The notes under the pieces are model-generated. The model saw nothing but the letters and a program-made list of their open reading frames with translations, was not told the origin of the DNA and made no database searches. Below are positions 46,054-53,371 of a stretch of 64,000 bases of DNA, in pieces; the first letter of the stretch is position 1; every line of letters starts with the position of its first letter. The DNA is taken from the NCBI GenBank assembly GCA_964628685.1, contig CAZVNM010000002.1, positions 186,001-250,000 on the forward strand, in the 5' to 3' direction. This DNA is from CALMEC01 sp964628685. Its GTDB lineage: Bacteria; Actinomycetota; Thermoleophilia; Miltoncostaeales; Miltoncostaeaceae. Made by a program: the position numbers and the translations under genes.

Positions 46054-46857
46054 TCAGGCGAGCTTCATCTTCCTGACCGCGGGATCGAGCTTGGGCCAGC
46101 TCATGTCCAGCCGCTCGAGCGACTCCACCAGCACCTCGCTGATGACCTGGTTGCGCACCCACTTGCGGTCTGCCGGGACGACGTACCACGGCGCCCAGTC
46201 GGTGCTGGTGCGCTCCAGCATCACGCGGTACGCCTCCATGTAGTCGTCCCAGTGCTCGCGCTTGGTGAGGTCGTCGGCGTTGAACTTCCAGTTCTTGGTG
46301 GGGTCGTCCAGGCGTTCCTGCATCTGGACGAGCTGCTCGTCCTTGCTCATGTTGAGCCAGAACTTGATCACCAGGGTGCCCTCGTCGACGAGGTTCTTCT
46401 CGAAGGCGTTGATGGCGTCGTAGCGGGCCTCCCAGCGCTTCTTGGGCACAAGCCCCTCCACCCGCACCACCAGCACGTCCTCGTAGTGGGAGCGGTTGAA
46501 GACCGCGAACTCGCCGCGCGGCGGGCACACCTGGTGGACCCGCCACAGGAAGTCGTGCGCCAGCTCGGTCGACGTCGGCGCCTTGAACGACGTGACATCC
46601 ACCGCGCTCGGGTTGAGCGGACCGATGCAGTGCTTGACCGACCCGTCCTTCCCCGACGCGTCCATGCCCTGGAAGACCACGACCACGCCGTTGGTGCGGT
46701 TGGCGGCCAGCAGGCCGCCCAGCTCCGCGAGGCGCTCGCCCAGTCGCGCAGTCTCCGCCCGCGTGGCCTCCTTGTCCTCAAGGCCGAGCTTCGCGTCGGA
46801 CGGGTAGTCGTCCAGGTCGACCTTCCGGCCGGGCTTCACTCGCACGCCGTCACGCAT
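46054..46857 (-). CDS. PPK2-related polyphosphate:nucleotide phosphotransferase
   Basis: The 267-residue protein belongs to the PPK2 superfamily but differs from the gene at 18656. Walker A is GMDASGKDG (64-72), followed by IGPLNPSAVDVTSFKAP, the lid ELAHDFLWRVHQVCPPRGEF, and Walker B FNRSHYEDVLVVRVEG. These features fit the TIGR03709-type group, which includes class III enzymes that can phosphorylate AMP and ADP. A GGAGGAGG Shine-Dalgarno precedes the ATG. The window thus has two polyphosphate-dependent kinases of different subclass. Confidence 0.92.
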   Translation of the reverse strand: MRDGVRVKPGRKVDLDDYPSDAKLGLEDKEATRAETARLGERLAELGGLLAANRTNGVVVVFQGMDASGKDGSVKHCIGPLNPSAVDVTSFKAPTSTELAHDFLWRVHQVCPPRGEFAVFNRSHYEDVLVVRVEGLVPKKRWEARYDAINAFEKNLVDEGTLVIKFWLNMSKDEQLVQMQERLDDPTKNWKFNADDLTKREHWDDYMEAYRVMLERTSTDWAPWYVVPADRKWVRNQVISEVLVESLERLDMSWPKLDPAVRKMKLA

Positions 46858-46904
46858 CCTGCCTCCTCCGGTTGTTGCGTTTGAATCCGCGCCCGTCGCC
46901 GGGC

Positions 46905-47057
46905 CTACGAGTCGTCGTCCTCGGCACGCCGGCGCCTGCGGAAGCCCACGAGACCCACCACCCCGGCCACTGCCAGCGCGCCGAGCGACACGATGAGCGA
47001 GAGCGGGCCGCTGCCCGCCGGTTCGTCGGCCGGATGCTGATTGGTCTGCGTGTCCAC
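46905..47057 (-). CDS. Small single-helix membrane protein
   Basis: The 50-residue product (GTG at 47057) has a polar N-terminus (DTQTNQHPADEPAGSG), one hydrophobic helix (LSLIVSLGALAVAGVVGLVG) and a tail FRRRRRAEDDDS. A GGGAGA Shine-Dalgarno lies 6 nt before the start. The helix-plus-Arg pattern resembles the end of a cell-wall sorting signal, but no LPXTG motif is present. It lies 67 nt downstream of the YcnI-like gene in the same direction and may be its partner. Confidence 0.65.
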   Translation of the reverse strand: MDTQTNQHPADEPAGSGPLSLIVSLGALAVAGVVGLVGFRRRRRAEDDDS

Positions 47058-47124
47058 GGGATCTCCCTTCGGCGTCGTTACGGATTCTGCCCGTCCGGGG
47101 CGGCGTCCGCACCGGACGCCCGCG

Positions 47125-47937
47125 TCAGACGTCGGATGGGGCCTCGTCCGCGGTGTTCGCGGCCGCCTCCTCCCGAAGCTCACGGTGCTGACGGCGGTAG
47201 GCGATCGTTCCCACCACCGCGACCACGGAGATCACGCCGAACACGATGAAGAGCGGCGTGAGGCCCATGCCCCCGCGCTTGGGCGGCGGGCCCGCCGCCG
47301 CCGTCTCGGTGGTCGTGTCGGTCGTGTCCGTCGTCGCCGTCGTGTCGGTGGCGGTCGTCGTTGTGGCCGTGGTGGTCGTCGCGGCGGTGGTGTCGGTGCC
47401 CGTCGTGGTGGGGGCCGGCTCTGCCTGCGCGGTGTCGTTCCCGCCGGGGATCGTGTGGCGCTGGGTCGTGGCCGGCGTGGTGGCGGCGCCCGTGGCGCCG
47501 ATCGTGATGACGGGGGCCGGGTACTCGGCGTCGGCCGGTCCGATCCAGCGCACGACCTGCCCGTCCTCGTAGGTCTGGACCGACGGGATGCGGTACGCGC
47601 CGGCCTTCGTCGGCGCCACGGCCGTGAAGCGGAACGTCGCGTCGGCGGTGCCGGTGATCCGTCCGCCCTGCCACGTGAGGACCGTCATGCCCTCCTCCGC
47701 CTGCGTGGATGCCTGCCAGCCGGACCGCGCCACCGGCTTCACCTGCGTGAAGCCCGCCGGGATCCGCAGGGCGACCTTCGTCGTCGCCGACGACGGCCGC
47801 TCGTTGGGCACCCCGACGGTGAACGTGCCGCGCGTGCCGCCCTTGGTCGCCTTGTTCGTCACGCTGACGTGCGCCGACGCCGCCGAGACGATGACGAGCG
47901 CGCCGATGAGAATGGAGAGGGGGATGGTCCGCCGCAC
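47125..47937 (-). CDS. YcnI-like (DUF1775) exported protein
   Basis: The 270-residue protein starts at a GTG (47937) with AAGGAG 8 nt upstream. The signal peptide ends in ASAHVSV, placing a histidine at the mature N-terminus, as in YcnI proteins where it binds copper. The DUF1775 domain (about residues 25-150) includes FTVGVPNERPSSATTKVALRIP and LTWQGG. A Thr/Ala/Asp linker (about 175-220) leads to a C-terminal membrane helix (LTPLFIVFGVISVVAVVGTIAY) and a charged tail. Copper handling is likely by family; the linker resembles those of the 17241 and 16853 lipoproteins. Confidence 0.88.
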   Translation of the reverse strand: MRRTIPLSILIGALVIVSAASAHVSVTNKATKGGTRGTFTVGVPNERPSSATTKVALRIPAGFTQVKPVARSGWQASTQAEEGMTVLTWQGGRITGTADATFRFTAVAPTKAGAYRIPSVQTYEDGQVVRWIGPADAEYPAPVITIGATGAATTPATTQRHTIPGGNDTAQAEPAPTTTGTDTTAATTTTATTTTATDTTATTDTTDTTTETAAAGPPPKRGGMGLTPLFIVFGVISVVAVVGTIAYRRQHRELREEAAANTADEAPSDV

Positions 47938-48034
47938 AGAGAAGCTCCTTGGGAGGGTTCGGACCATCGTGCCATTACCGGCCGGCACTTGCCATGGACG
48001 ATCGTCCGGTCCGGTCCGCCGCCCCGCCCGGGGC

Positions 48035-48040
48035 TAGGAT
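48035..48040 (+). promoter_or_regulatory. -10 box TAGGAT for the glycosyltransferase leader
   Basis: TAGGAT ends 6 nt before the GTG of the 12-codon mini-ORF at 48047, the same spacing as at many leaderless genes in the window. Confidence 0.5.
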
Positions 48041-48046
48041 GGCGCG

Positions 48047-48085
48047 GTGGTCCGGACACCGCCGATCCCCCTCGCCCGCCCATGA
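48047..48085 (+). CDS. Leaderless mini-ORF (12 aa) overlapping the glycosyltransferase start
   Basis: GTG at 48047 encodes MVRTPPIPLARP and its TGA (48083-48085) overlaps the ATG of the main gene at 48082 (ATGA). The main ATG has no Shine-Dalgarno, so coupling to this leader is the simplest explanation. The run of Pro codons could slow ribosomes. Inference from layout. Confidence 0.45.
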   Translation: MVRTPPIPLARP

Positions 48086-49269
48086 GGATCCGCATCGCGG
48101 TCTACACGACCCGCCCGCGCGGGGACGTGGTGCACGCGCTGTCGCTGGCCGAGGCCCTCGGTGACCGCGGGCACGACGTGGAGGTCTGGGCGCTCGGCCA
48201 CCGCGGTGCCGGCTTCTTCCGCGACGCCCGGGTGCCGACCGTCCTCGTCCCGACCACCCATGCACAGGGCGACCCCGTCGACGTCTGGCTGCCCGCCGGC
48301 GCCGACGCGCTCGTCGCGGCCATGCGCGACCGCGGCGGCTTCGACGTCAACCACGCCGAGGACGCCCTCACGTCGCGTGCCCTCTTGACGCTTCGCGCCG
48401 AGGGGGTCGTCCCATGGCTCATCAGGACGATCCACCACGTCAACGCCTACTCCAACCCGGTGCTCCTCGAGTTCCAGCGCGCCTCGATCGTCGACGCCGA
48501 TGCACGGGTGTGCGTCTCGCGGCACTGGGCCGATCGCGTGGAGCAGGAGTTCGGCGTGGCATCCGAGGTGATCGCCAACGGGCTCGACGGTGCGCGCTTC
48601 GCCGAGTGTCCGCTCGACCGCGCGGCGGCCGGCGCGCAGTTCGGGTGGGGCGATCGGACGACCGTCCTGGCGGTGGGCGGGATCGAACCGCGCAAGGGCA
48701 GCCGCCTGCTGCTGGAGGCGTTCGCACGGGCGCGTGGCCGCCTGGGGCCGGGTGCCCTGCTCGTGATCGCCGGCCGGGGCGGCACGGTCCCGGACATCGA
48801 CGAGTACCTGGCCACCTGGCACCGCGACGCGCAGCGGCTCGGGATCCGCGTGGCCGAGGGCACCGGCCCGGTCCCACCAGACGCCGATGTCGTGGTCCTT
48901 GGGGTGGTGCCCGACGAACGGATGCCGGCGCTCTACCGTGCGTCCGACGCGCTGGCGTTCCCGTCCACACGCGAGGGATTCGGGCTGGTGGTGCTGGAGG
49001 CGCTCGCATCTGGGATCCCGGCGGTCGTCACCGACCTGCCGGTCCTGCGCGAGCATCTGGAGGACGGACGCGACTGCGTCATGGTGCCCCCGGGGGATGC
49101 CGGCCCCCTCTCCAACGCACTCGTGAGCGCGGTCCGCGACGCGGCGCTGCGTGAGCGGCTGCGAACGGGCGGTGCCGCGACCAGCGCGCGCTTCACGTGG
49201 CAGCGGGCGGCGGAGGAACACGAGCGCCTCTACGAGCGGCTGCTCACGGGCGGCGTGCCGGTCCGCTGA
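48082..49269 (+). CDS. MSMEG_0565-like family glycosyltransferase
   Basis: This 395-residue GT-B (GT4-type) enzyme starts RIAVYTTRPRGDVVHALSLA, has GFDVNHAEDALTSRALL, LIRTIHHVNAYSNPVLLEF and VCVSRHWADRVEQEFG in the N-lobe. The C-lobe has VGGIEPRKGSRLLLEAFA and the donor-site EGFGLVVLEALASGIP. The N-lobe blocks match, from memory, the MSMEG_0565 family of the Nit1C nitrilase cluster. No nitrilase, radical-SAM or acetyltransferase partner is nearby; the other Nit1C-like gene is at 36439. A surface- or metabolite-glycosylating role is possible. Confidence 0.87.
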   Translation: MRIRIAVYTTRPRGDVVHALSLAEALGDRGHDVEVWALGHRGAGFFRDARVPTVLVPTTHAQGDPVDVWLPAGADALVAAMRDRGGFDVNHAEDALTSRALLTLRAEGVVPWLIRTIHHVNAYSNPVLLEFQRASIVDADARVCVSRHWADRVEQEFGVASEVIANGLDGARFAECPLDRAAAGAQFGWGDRTTVLAVGGIEPRKGSRLLLEAFARARGRLGPGALLVIAGRGGTVPDIDEYLATWHRDAQRLGIRVAEGTGPVPPDADVVVLGVVPDERMPALYRASDALAFPSTREGFGLVVLEALASGIPAVVTDLPVLREHLEDGRDCVMVPPGDAGPLSNALVSAVRDAALRERLRTGGAATSARFTWQRAAEEHERLYERLLTGGVPVR

Positions 49270-49289
49270 CCGGGTTCTGGCGAACCTCG

Positions 49290-50165
49290 TCAGCCGACGG
49301 GCACGGGCACCGGCGCCGGGATCCCGCGGCGTCCACTCGCCCAGCCGGTGGGGCACACGGCGACGCGCGCCGCGCAGCCGGCCGGGGTGACCGATGCGGG
49401 AGTGGGGCACGGGCGACGTCGTGACGGGATCGCCTGCGTCACGGTGATCGTGGGTGCGGCGGTCGTCGCGCGACGCGTGACCGCACGGCGTGCGCGGGTG
49501 ACGGTCCAGTGGACCAGGGCCACCGCGACGCCCACGAGCGGGGTGACGGCGAGCCCCATCCAGAGCGGCACCGACAGGTGTGATCCCAACAGCGAGTACG
49601 CGAGGGCGTGGGGGGCCGAGCCGACGGCGGTGCCGAGCGCGAAGGTCCGGTAGCTCACCCGCGAGAGCCCGCCCAGGTACGAGAACGCGTCGAACGGCAT
49701 GCCCGGCAGCGACCGGGCCAGGATGATGGCGCCCAGGCCGTGGCGCTCGAGCACCTGGTTGGCGCGCTCCATCGCCGCGGACCGGCGACACAGGCGTTCG
49801 GCGATCCCGCGGCCGATGGTGCGCGAGATCCCGAAGCAGGCCGACGCGGCCGCGATCCCGCCGATCCAGGTGATGAGCATGCCGGCCCACGTGCCGAACA
49901 CCATGCCGTTGATGAACGGCACGACGAACCCGGGAATGGGCGCGATGACCCCCTGCAGGACGTTCAGGCCGATGGAGGCGAAGGGCGCAGCGGCACCGAG
50001 TCCGGCGAGCGATGCGCGGATCTCCTCACGGTCGCCGCTCAGGATCTCGGTGACCCGGGCGAGGGCACCGGTGAGGATCGCCGCCACGAGGAGGGCGCCC
50101 AGGAGCGCCGCCGCGATGATCGCCCGTCGGTCGAGCTGCGTGAGGCGGCGGGCGGCGGCGGTCAT
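49290..50165 (-). CDS. VTT/DedA (TVP38/TMEM64-type) membrane protein
   Basis: The 291-residue protein has about six membrane segments and the VTT-domain signatures IAPIPGFVVPFINGMVFGTW and ARSLPGMPFDAFSYLGGLSRVSY. Members of the family are membrane proteins linked to lipid flipping and envelope homeostasis. The C-terminal ~60 residues are Pro/Arg-rich and cytoplasmic, with an unusual PTPASVTPAGCAARVAVCPTG stretch holding two Cys near the end. The ATG at 50165 is likely. Confidence 0.88.
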   Translation of the reverse strand: MTAAARRLTQLDRRAIIAAALLGALLVAAILTGALARVTEILSGDREEIRASLAGLGAAAPFASIGLNVLQGVIAPIPGFVVPFINGMVFGTWAGMLITWIGGIAAASACFGISRTIGRGIAERLCRRSAAMERANQVLERHGLGAIILARSLPGMPFDAFSYLGGLSRVSYRTFALGTAVGSAPHALAYSLLGSHLSVPLWMGLAVTPLVGVAVALVHWTVTRARRAVTRRATTAAPTITVTQAIPSRRRPCPTPASVTPAGCAARVAVCPTGWASGRRGIPAPVPVPVG

Positions 50166-50352
50166 GGGACCCGTTATCGGCAGCGGCGGCCGATTCCATG
50201 ATCGGCACGTGTGAGGGATCCGTCACCGGGGTCACGTGGGGGCGCCGGTTTCGGGGCCGGTTCACGCCCCGCGCGCGGCGGGGATCGGACCGGTTCGCGC
50301 TGCACATCGACCCGCGGGATCTGCGACCCCGGGCGGGGACGTGCGGGCCGTC

Positions 50353-50574
50353 CTACTCCTCGGCGACGGGTGGCAGGTCGGTCGGGGAGACCCGTGGGAT
50401 CTCCTCGGTGGGCTCCCAGCCATTGGTCAGGGCGCCACGGCGACACAGGGCGCAGACCGACCGGCGGTACTGGCGCCGCCCGCGATGGTCCATCACCTGG
50501 TAGGTCTCACCGGTCAGCATCCGCCGTCCGCAGATCGCGCACGTGCGTCCCTCCGCGTTTCGGACCGACCTCAT
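50353..50574 (-). CDS. Small zinc-ribbon-like protein
   Basis: The 73-residue product has two CxxC pairs, CAICGRRM (about residues 12-19) and CALCRRG (about 41-47), separated by 25 residues with YQVMDHRGRRQYRRSV. This is a classic small zinc ribbon. The ATG lacks its own Shine-Dalgarno but overlaps the stop of a leaderless mini-ORF at 50571-50591. Nucleic-acid or protein binding is possible; no family recognised. The 187-bp gap to its left (50166-50352) holds no clear gene. Confidence 0.75.
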   Translation of the reverse strand: MRSVRNAEGRTCAICGRRMLTGETYQVMDHRGRRQYRRSVCALCRRGALTNGWEPTEEIPRVSPTDLPPVAEE

Positions 50575-50591
50575 CCTCGTTCACCGCCCAT
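50571..50591 (-). CDS. Leaderless mini-ORF (6 aa) overlapping the zinc-ribbon start
   Basis: ATG at 50591 encodes MGGERG and its TGA overlaps the next ATG (ATGA). TAGGCT (complement of 50599-50604) ends 7 nt upstream. It has the same layout as the leaders at 15920, 48047 and 52464. Confidence 0.4.
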   Translation of the reverse strand: MGGERG

Positions 50592-50685
50592 CGGCTGAAG
50601 CCTAATGCGGTCGCGATGCCGGTGCCCGGTGCCCGGTGACTGTCCAACCCCCGATCGGGGCCACACGGGCGGGTAGGATGGCGCG

Positions 50686-51018
50686 ATGAACTGGTTGTGG
50701 GACAACCTGGTGCTCGTGTCGGTGATCGCCCTGGCCGCGCTGGTGGTGATCGGGCTCGTCGTCGTCGCGCTTCGCGGGCTGGTGCTGTGGCGTGCGACGA
50801 AGCGGGCGAGGGGCGAGATCGATCCGCGCGTGACCACGCTCACCGCGTCCGTCGACCAGGCGCAGGTCCGCGTGGACGGGCTCACCCGCGCCCAGGGTGA
50901 TCTGATGGCGACGATCGAGCGTGTCCAGGCCTCCACCACCGAGCTGGGTGTGCTCGTGTCGACCGCGGGTCGCGCGATCACGGTGCTTCGCGCACCCCTC
51001 AAGTACCTCGGCCGATGA
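50686..51018 (+). CDS. Membrane-anchored coiled-coil protein (DUF948-like)
   Basis: The 110-residue protein has one N-terminal membrane helix (VLVSVIALAALVVIGLVVVAL) and a heptad-rich cytoplasmic part (VTTLTASVDQAQVRVDGLTRAQGDLMATIERVQASTTELGVLV shortened: VTTLTASVDQAQ, LTRAQGDLMATIERVQ). This pattern fits DUF948-type proteins. TAGGAT (50674-50679) ends 6 nt before the ATG, so it is probably leaderless. Its 3' end overlaps the Ppx/GppA start by 4 nt. Confidence 0.8.
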   Translation: MNWLWDNLVLVSVIALAALVVIGLVVVALRGLVLWRATKRARGEIDPRVTTLTASVDQAQVRVDGLTRAQGDLMATIERVQASTTELGVLVSTAGRAITVLRAPLKYLGR

Positions 51019-51932
51019 GCGTCAGCCGGGTCGCGGTCGTCGACGTGGGGTCCAACTCGGCCCGCCTCTTCCTCTGCGAGGGGCTGGACGACGGCCAGCC
51101 GGTCGGCGAGCGGCTCACGACGGTCACGGCGCTTCGTCGCGGTGCGGCGGCCGACGGCACCGTCACCGCCGAGGCACTCGACCGTCTCGACCGCTGCCTG
51201 CGGGAGTACGCACCCCGGCTGCAGGCGTTCGTGCCGGACGAGGTGGTCGCGGTGGGCACGAGCGCGGTCCGCGACGCGCCCAACCGGGCGGAGGTGGCGG
51301 AGCGCATCCGGGACCGGCTGGGGACGCGGTTGCGCGTGTTGACCGGTCCGGAGGAGGCGGAGCTCTCCTACGTCGGCGCACGGCTGGCGGTGGACGGTGA
51401 CGAGGTCGTGCTCGTGATGGACATCGGCGGCGGGTCCACCGAGCTCGTCCGCGGTGACGCGAGCGGTCCGACCGAGGCGGTCAGCATGGACATCGGCTCG
51501 GTGCGCTGCACGGACGAGTACCTGCACGGCGATCCGCCGACCGAGCAGGAGCGCGCGTCGCTTCAGGCGGCCGCGGCCGAGGCCGCCGCTCCGGTCATCG
51601 CCGCCATCGGCGGGCCCGCCCCGATGATCGGCGTCGCGGGCACCATCACGACCCTCGCCGCCATCGACCACGGGCAGTACGACCGCGACCTGGTGCACGG
51701 CAGCCGGCTCACCCGGGGCGGGATCGAGGCGATGGCGGCGCGCCTGGGTGCGATGAGCCTCGACGAACGGCGGACGGTTCCGGGTCTGCATCCCGACCGG
51801 GCGCCCGCGATCGTGGCGGGAGCGTGCATCGCCGCCGGCGTGCTGCAGGCGGCCGGGCTGGACCTCCTGCGGGTGAGCGAGCGCGACCTCTTGGACGGGG
51901 TCGTCCTTCGCCTGACGGACCTGGCGCGCTAG
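51015..51932 (+). CDS. Ppx/GppA phosphatase family protein (exopolyphosphatase-like)
   Basis: The 305-residue protein is an ASKHA-fold phosphatase that hydrolyses polyphosphate or pppGpp. It has the phosphate-1 motif VAVVDVGSNSARLFL, then VGTSAVRDAPN, LTGPEEAELSYVGA, and phosphate-2 DIGGGSTELVRGD; MDIGSVRCTDEYL and GVAGTITTLAAI are also typical. It lacks the C-terminal HD extension of long Ppx proteins. ATG overlaps the upstream stop. With two PPK2 genes in the window it may help set polyphosphate levels. Confidence 0.93.
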   Translation: MSVSRVAVVDVGSNSARLFLCEGLDDGQPVGERLTTVTALRRGAAADGTVTAEALDRLDRCLREYAPRLQAFVPDEVVAVGTSAVRDAPNRAEVAERIRDRLGTRLRVLTGPEEAELSYVGARLAVDGDEVVLVMDIGGGSTELVRGDASGPTEAVSMDIGSVRCTDEYLHGDPPTEQERASLQAAAAEAAAPVIAAIGGPAPMIGVAGTITTLAAIDHGQYDRDLVHGSRLTRGGIEAMAARLGAMSLDERRTVPGLHPDRAPAIVAGACIAAGVLQAAGLDLLRVSERDLLDGVVLRLTDLAR

Positions 51933-51941
51933 GATCGGGTG

Positions 51942-52214
51942 ATGAGCCAGGCACCAGATCATCCCGATGCCCCTCCCACCGACCTCGACGCGGTCAACAT
52001 GATCGACGGCCTGGCCGACGCGGTGAAGGAGGTCACGGGTGGTCAGCAGGCGGAGCGCCGGATGATCTTCGCGAAGGGCGAGAACTACCGCCACATCCGT
52101 CACGCCCAGATCATGGAGCGCTGGCCCATCCTGCCCGAGCCCTGGGCGCGTCGCATCGAGATGCGACGGCTCACCGTCGACCGCACCCCGGGTGCGGCGA
52201 CGTTCGGTCGCTAG
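51942..52214 (+). CDS. Hypothetical small protein
   Basis: The 90-residue product has an acidic N-terminal third (DHPDAPPTDLDAVNMIDGLADAV) and a basic, aromatic middle (RRMIFAKGENYRHIRHAQIMERWPILPEPWARRIEMRRL shortened: FAKGENYRHIRHAQ, ERWPILPEPWARR). No family recognised. TAGGAT, overlapping the end of the Ppx/GppA gene (51930-51935), ends 6 nt before the ATG, giving it a likely leaderless transcript of its own. Confidence 0.65.
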   Translation: MSQAPDHPDAPPTDLDAVNMIDGLADAVKEVTGGQQAERRMIFAKGENYRHIRHAQIMERWPILPEPWARRIEMRRLTVDRTPGAATFGR

Positions 52215-52267
52215 CCGCGCGGCGACGATGACCGCGGTCCGCCGATTACCCTGACCGGCATGACCCG

Positions 52268-52349
52268 GCCGGAGTGGCGGAACTGGCAGACGCGGGGGAC
52301 TTAAACTCCTCTCCCCACGGGGGTCCGGGTTCGAACCCCGGCTCCGGCA
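52268..52349 (+). tRNA. tRNA-Leu(UAA)
   Basis: The acceptor arms GCCGGAG (52268-52274) and CTCCGGC (52342-52348) pair fully and the discriminator is A52349. The anticodon loop CTTAAAC (52300-52306) gives anticodon TAA at 52302-52304, with stem GGGGA/TCCTC. A long variable arm (CCCC...GGGG) and the T-loop TTCGAAC identify a class II tRNA. CCA is not encoded. TACCCT at 52247-52252 is a candidate -10. Confidence 0.95.
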
Positions 52350-52449
52350 TCCACGGGTGCGGCGACCCGCACGGCGACGGTTCTGGACATCCGTCGCGCG
52401 GTTCTTCGAGGTTCGGCGGCGGGGCCGGGCCCCGTCGCGAGCGCGTTTC

Positions 52450-52455
52450 TATGAT
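52450..52455 (+). promoter_or_regulatory. -10 box TATGAT for the ABC operon leader
   Basis: TATGAT ends 8 nt before the ATG of the 8-codon mini-ORF at 52464. It is the best match to TATAAT among the leaderless-type boxes here. Confidence 0.5.
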
Positions 52456-52463
52456 CGACCGCG

Positions 52464-52490
52464 ATGCCTCCCGTCGAGTGCGCGACATGA
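52464..52490 (+). CDS. Leaderless mini-ORF (8 aa) overlapping the ABC ATPase start
   Basis: ATG at 52464 encodes MPPVECAT and its TGA overlaps the ATPase ATG at 52487 as ATGA. The ATPase ATG has no Shine-Dalgarno, so translational coupling is likely. Inference from layout. Confidence 0.45.
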   Translation: MPPVECAT

Positions 52491-53371
52491 TCGAGGTCCG
52501 GGACCTCACCCGGCGCTTCGGGGACCTCACCGCCGTCGACGCCGTGTCGTTTGCGGTGCCCGGTGGTGCCGTCACCGGTTTCGTCGGCGGCAACGGCGCC
52601 GGCAAGACCACCACGATGCGCATGATCATGGGGCTCCTCGGCATCGACGCCGGCGAGGTGCGGTGGGACGGGGCGCCCATCACCCGCGCGGTGCGCCAGA
52701 CGATCGGCTACATGCCCGAGGAACGAGGTCTCTACCCGAAGCAGCGCGTGCTCGACCAGCTCGTCTACCTGGGCGAGCTCTCCGGAATGCGGGCCGCCGA
52801 CGCGCGCCGCGCCGTGATGGAGCATCTGGAGCGCTTCGGGCTCGCCGACCGCTCCGGCGACCGCGTCGAGAAGCTCAGCCTGGGCAACCAACAGCGGGTG
52901 CAGATCATCGCGGCCGTCATGAACGAGCCGCGGGCGCTTGTGCTGGACGAGCCGTTCTCCGGCCTCGACCCGGCGGCCGTGGATCAGATGGCCGCGCTCG
53001 TGCGCGAGCACACGGCGCGGGGCATCCCGGTGCTCTTCTCGAGCCATCAGCTCGATCTGGTGGAGCGACTCTCGGACCGGGTGGTGGTCCTCGCGGGCGG
53101 TCGGGTGGTGGCCGACGGGACGGTGGCCGAGCTGCGCGAGCGCGGCGGTGTGCGCCACCGCCTGGTCGCCGATGCGGACCTGGGCTGGCTGCGGGCGTCG
53201 CCCAACGTGGCGTCGGCCGACATCGACGGGTCGACGGCCCTCGTCGACCTCCGGTCGGACGACGGGGCCGATCAGCGCCTTCTGCGCGAGGCGCTCGAAC
53301 ACGGCGGCGTGCGGGAATTCGCCCGGGTCGTTCCGACGCTCACCGAGATCTACCGGGAGGTGAGCGCATGA
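52487..53371 (+). CDS. ABC transporter ATP-binding protein (NatA-like)
   Basis: The 294-residue ATPase has Walker A GGNGAGKTT, the Q-loop region IGYMPEERGLYPKQ, signature LSLGNQQRVQ, Walker B ALVLDEPFSGLDP and the H-loop SSHQLD. The C-terminal ~80 residues form the extra domain seen in NatA/DRR-type exporters. The start at 52487 (MIEVRDLTRRFG) is preferred because it overlaps the mini-ORF stop; an in-frame ATG at 52451 falls inside the -10 box. It forms an operon with the permease, whose ATG overlaps its stop. Confidence 0.93.
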   Translation: MIEVRDLTRRFGDLTAVDAVSFAVPGGAVTGFVGGNGAGKTTTMRMIMGLLGIDAGEVRWDGAPITRAVRQTIGYMPEERGLYPKQRVLDQLVYLGELSGMRAADARRAVMEHLERFGLADRSGDRVEKLSLGNQQRVQIIAAVMNEPRALVLDEPFSGLDPAAVDQMAALVREHTARGIPVLFSSHQLDLVERLSDRVVVLAGGRVVADGTVAELRERGGVRHRLVADADLGWLRASPNVASADIDGSTALVDLRSDDGADQRLLREALEHGGVREFARVVPTLTEIYREVSA

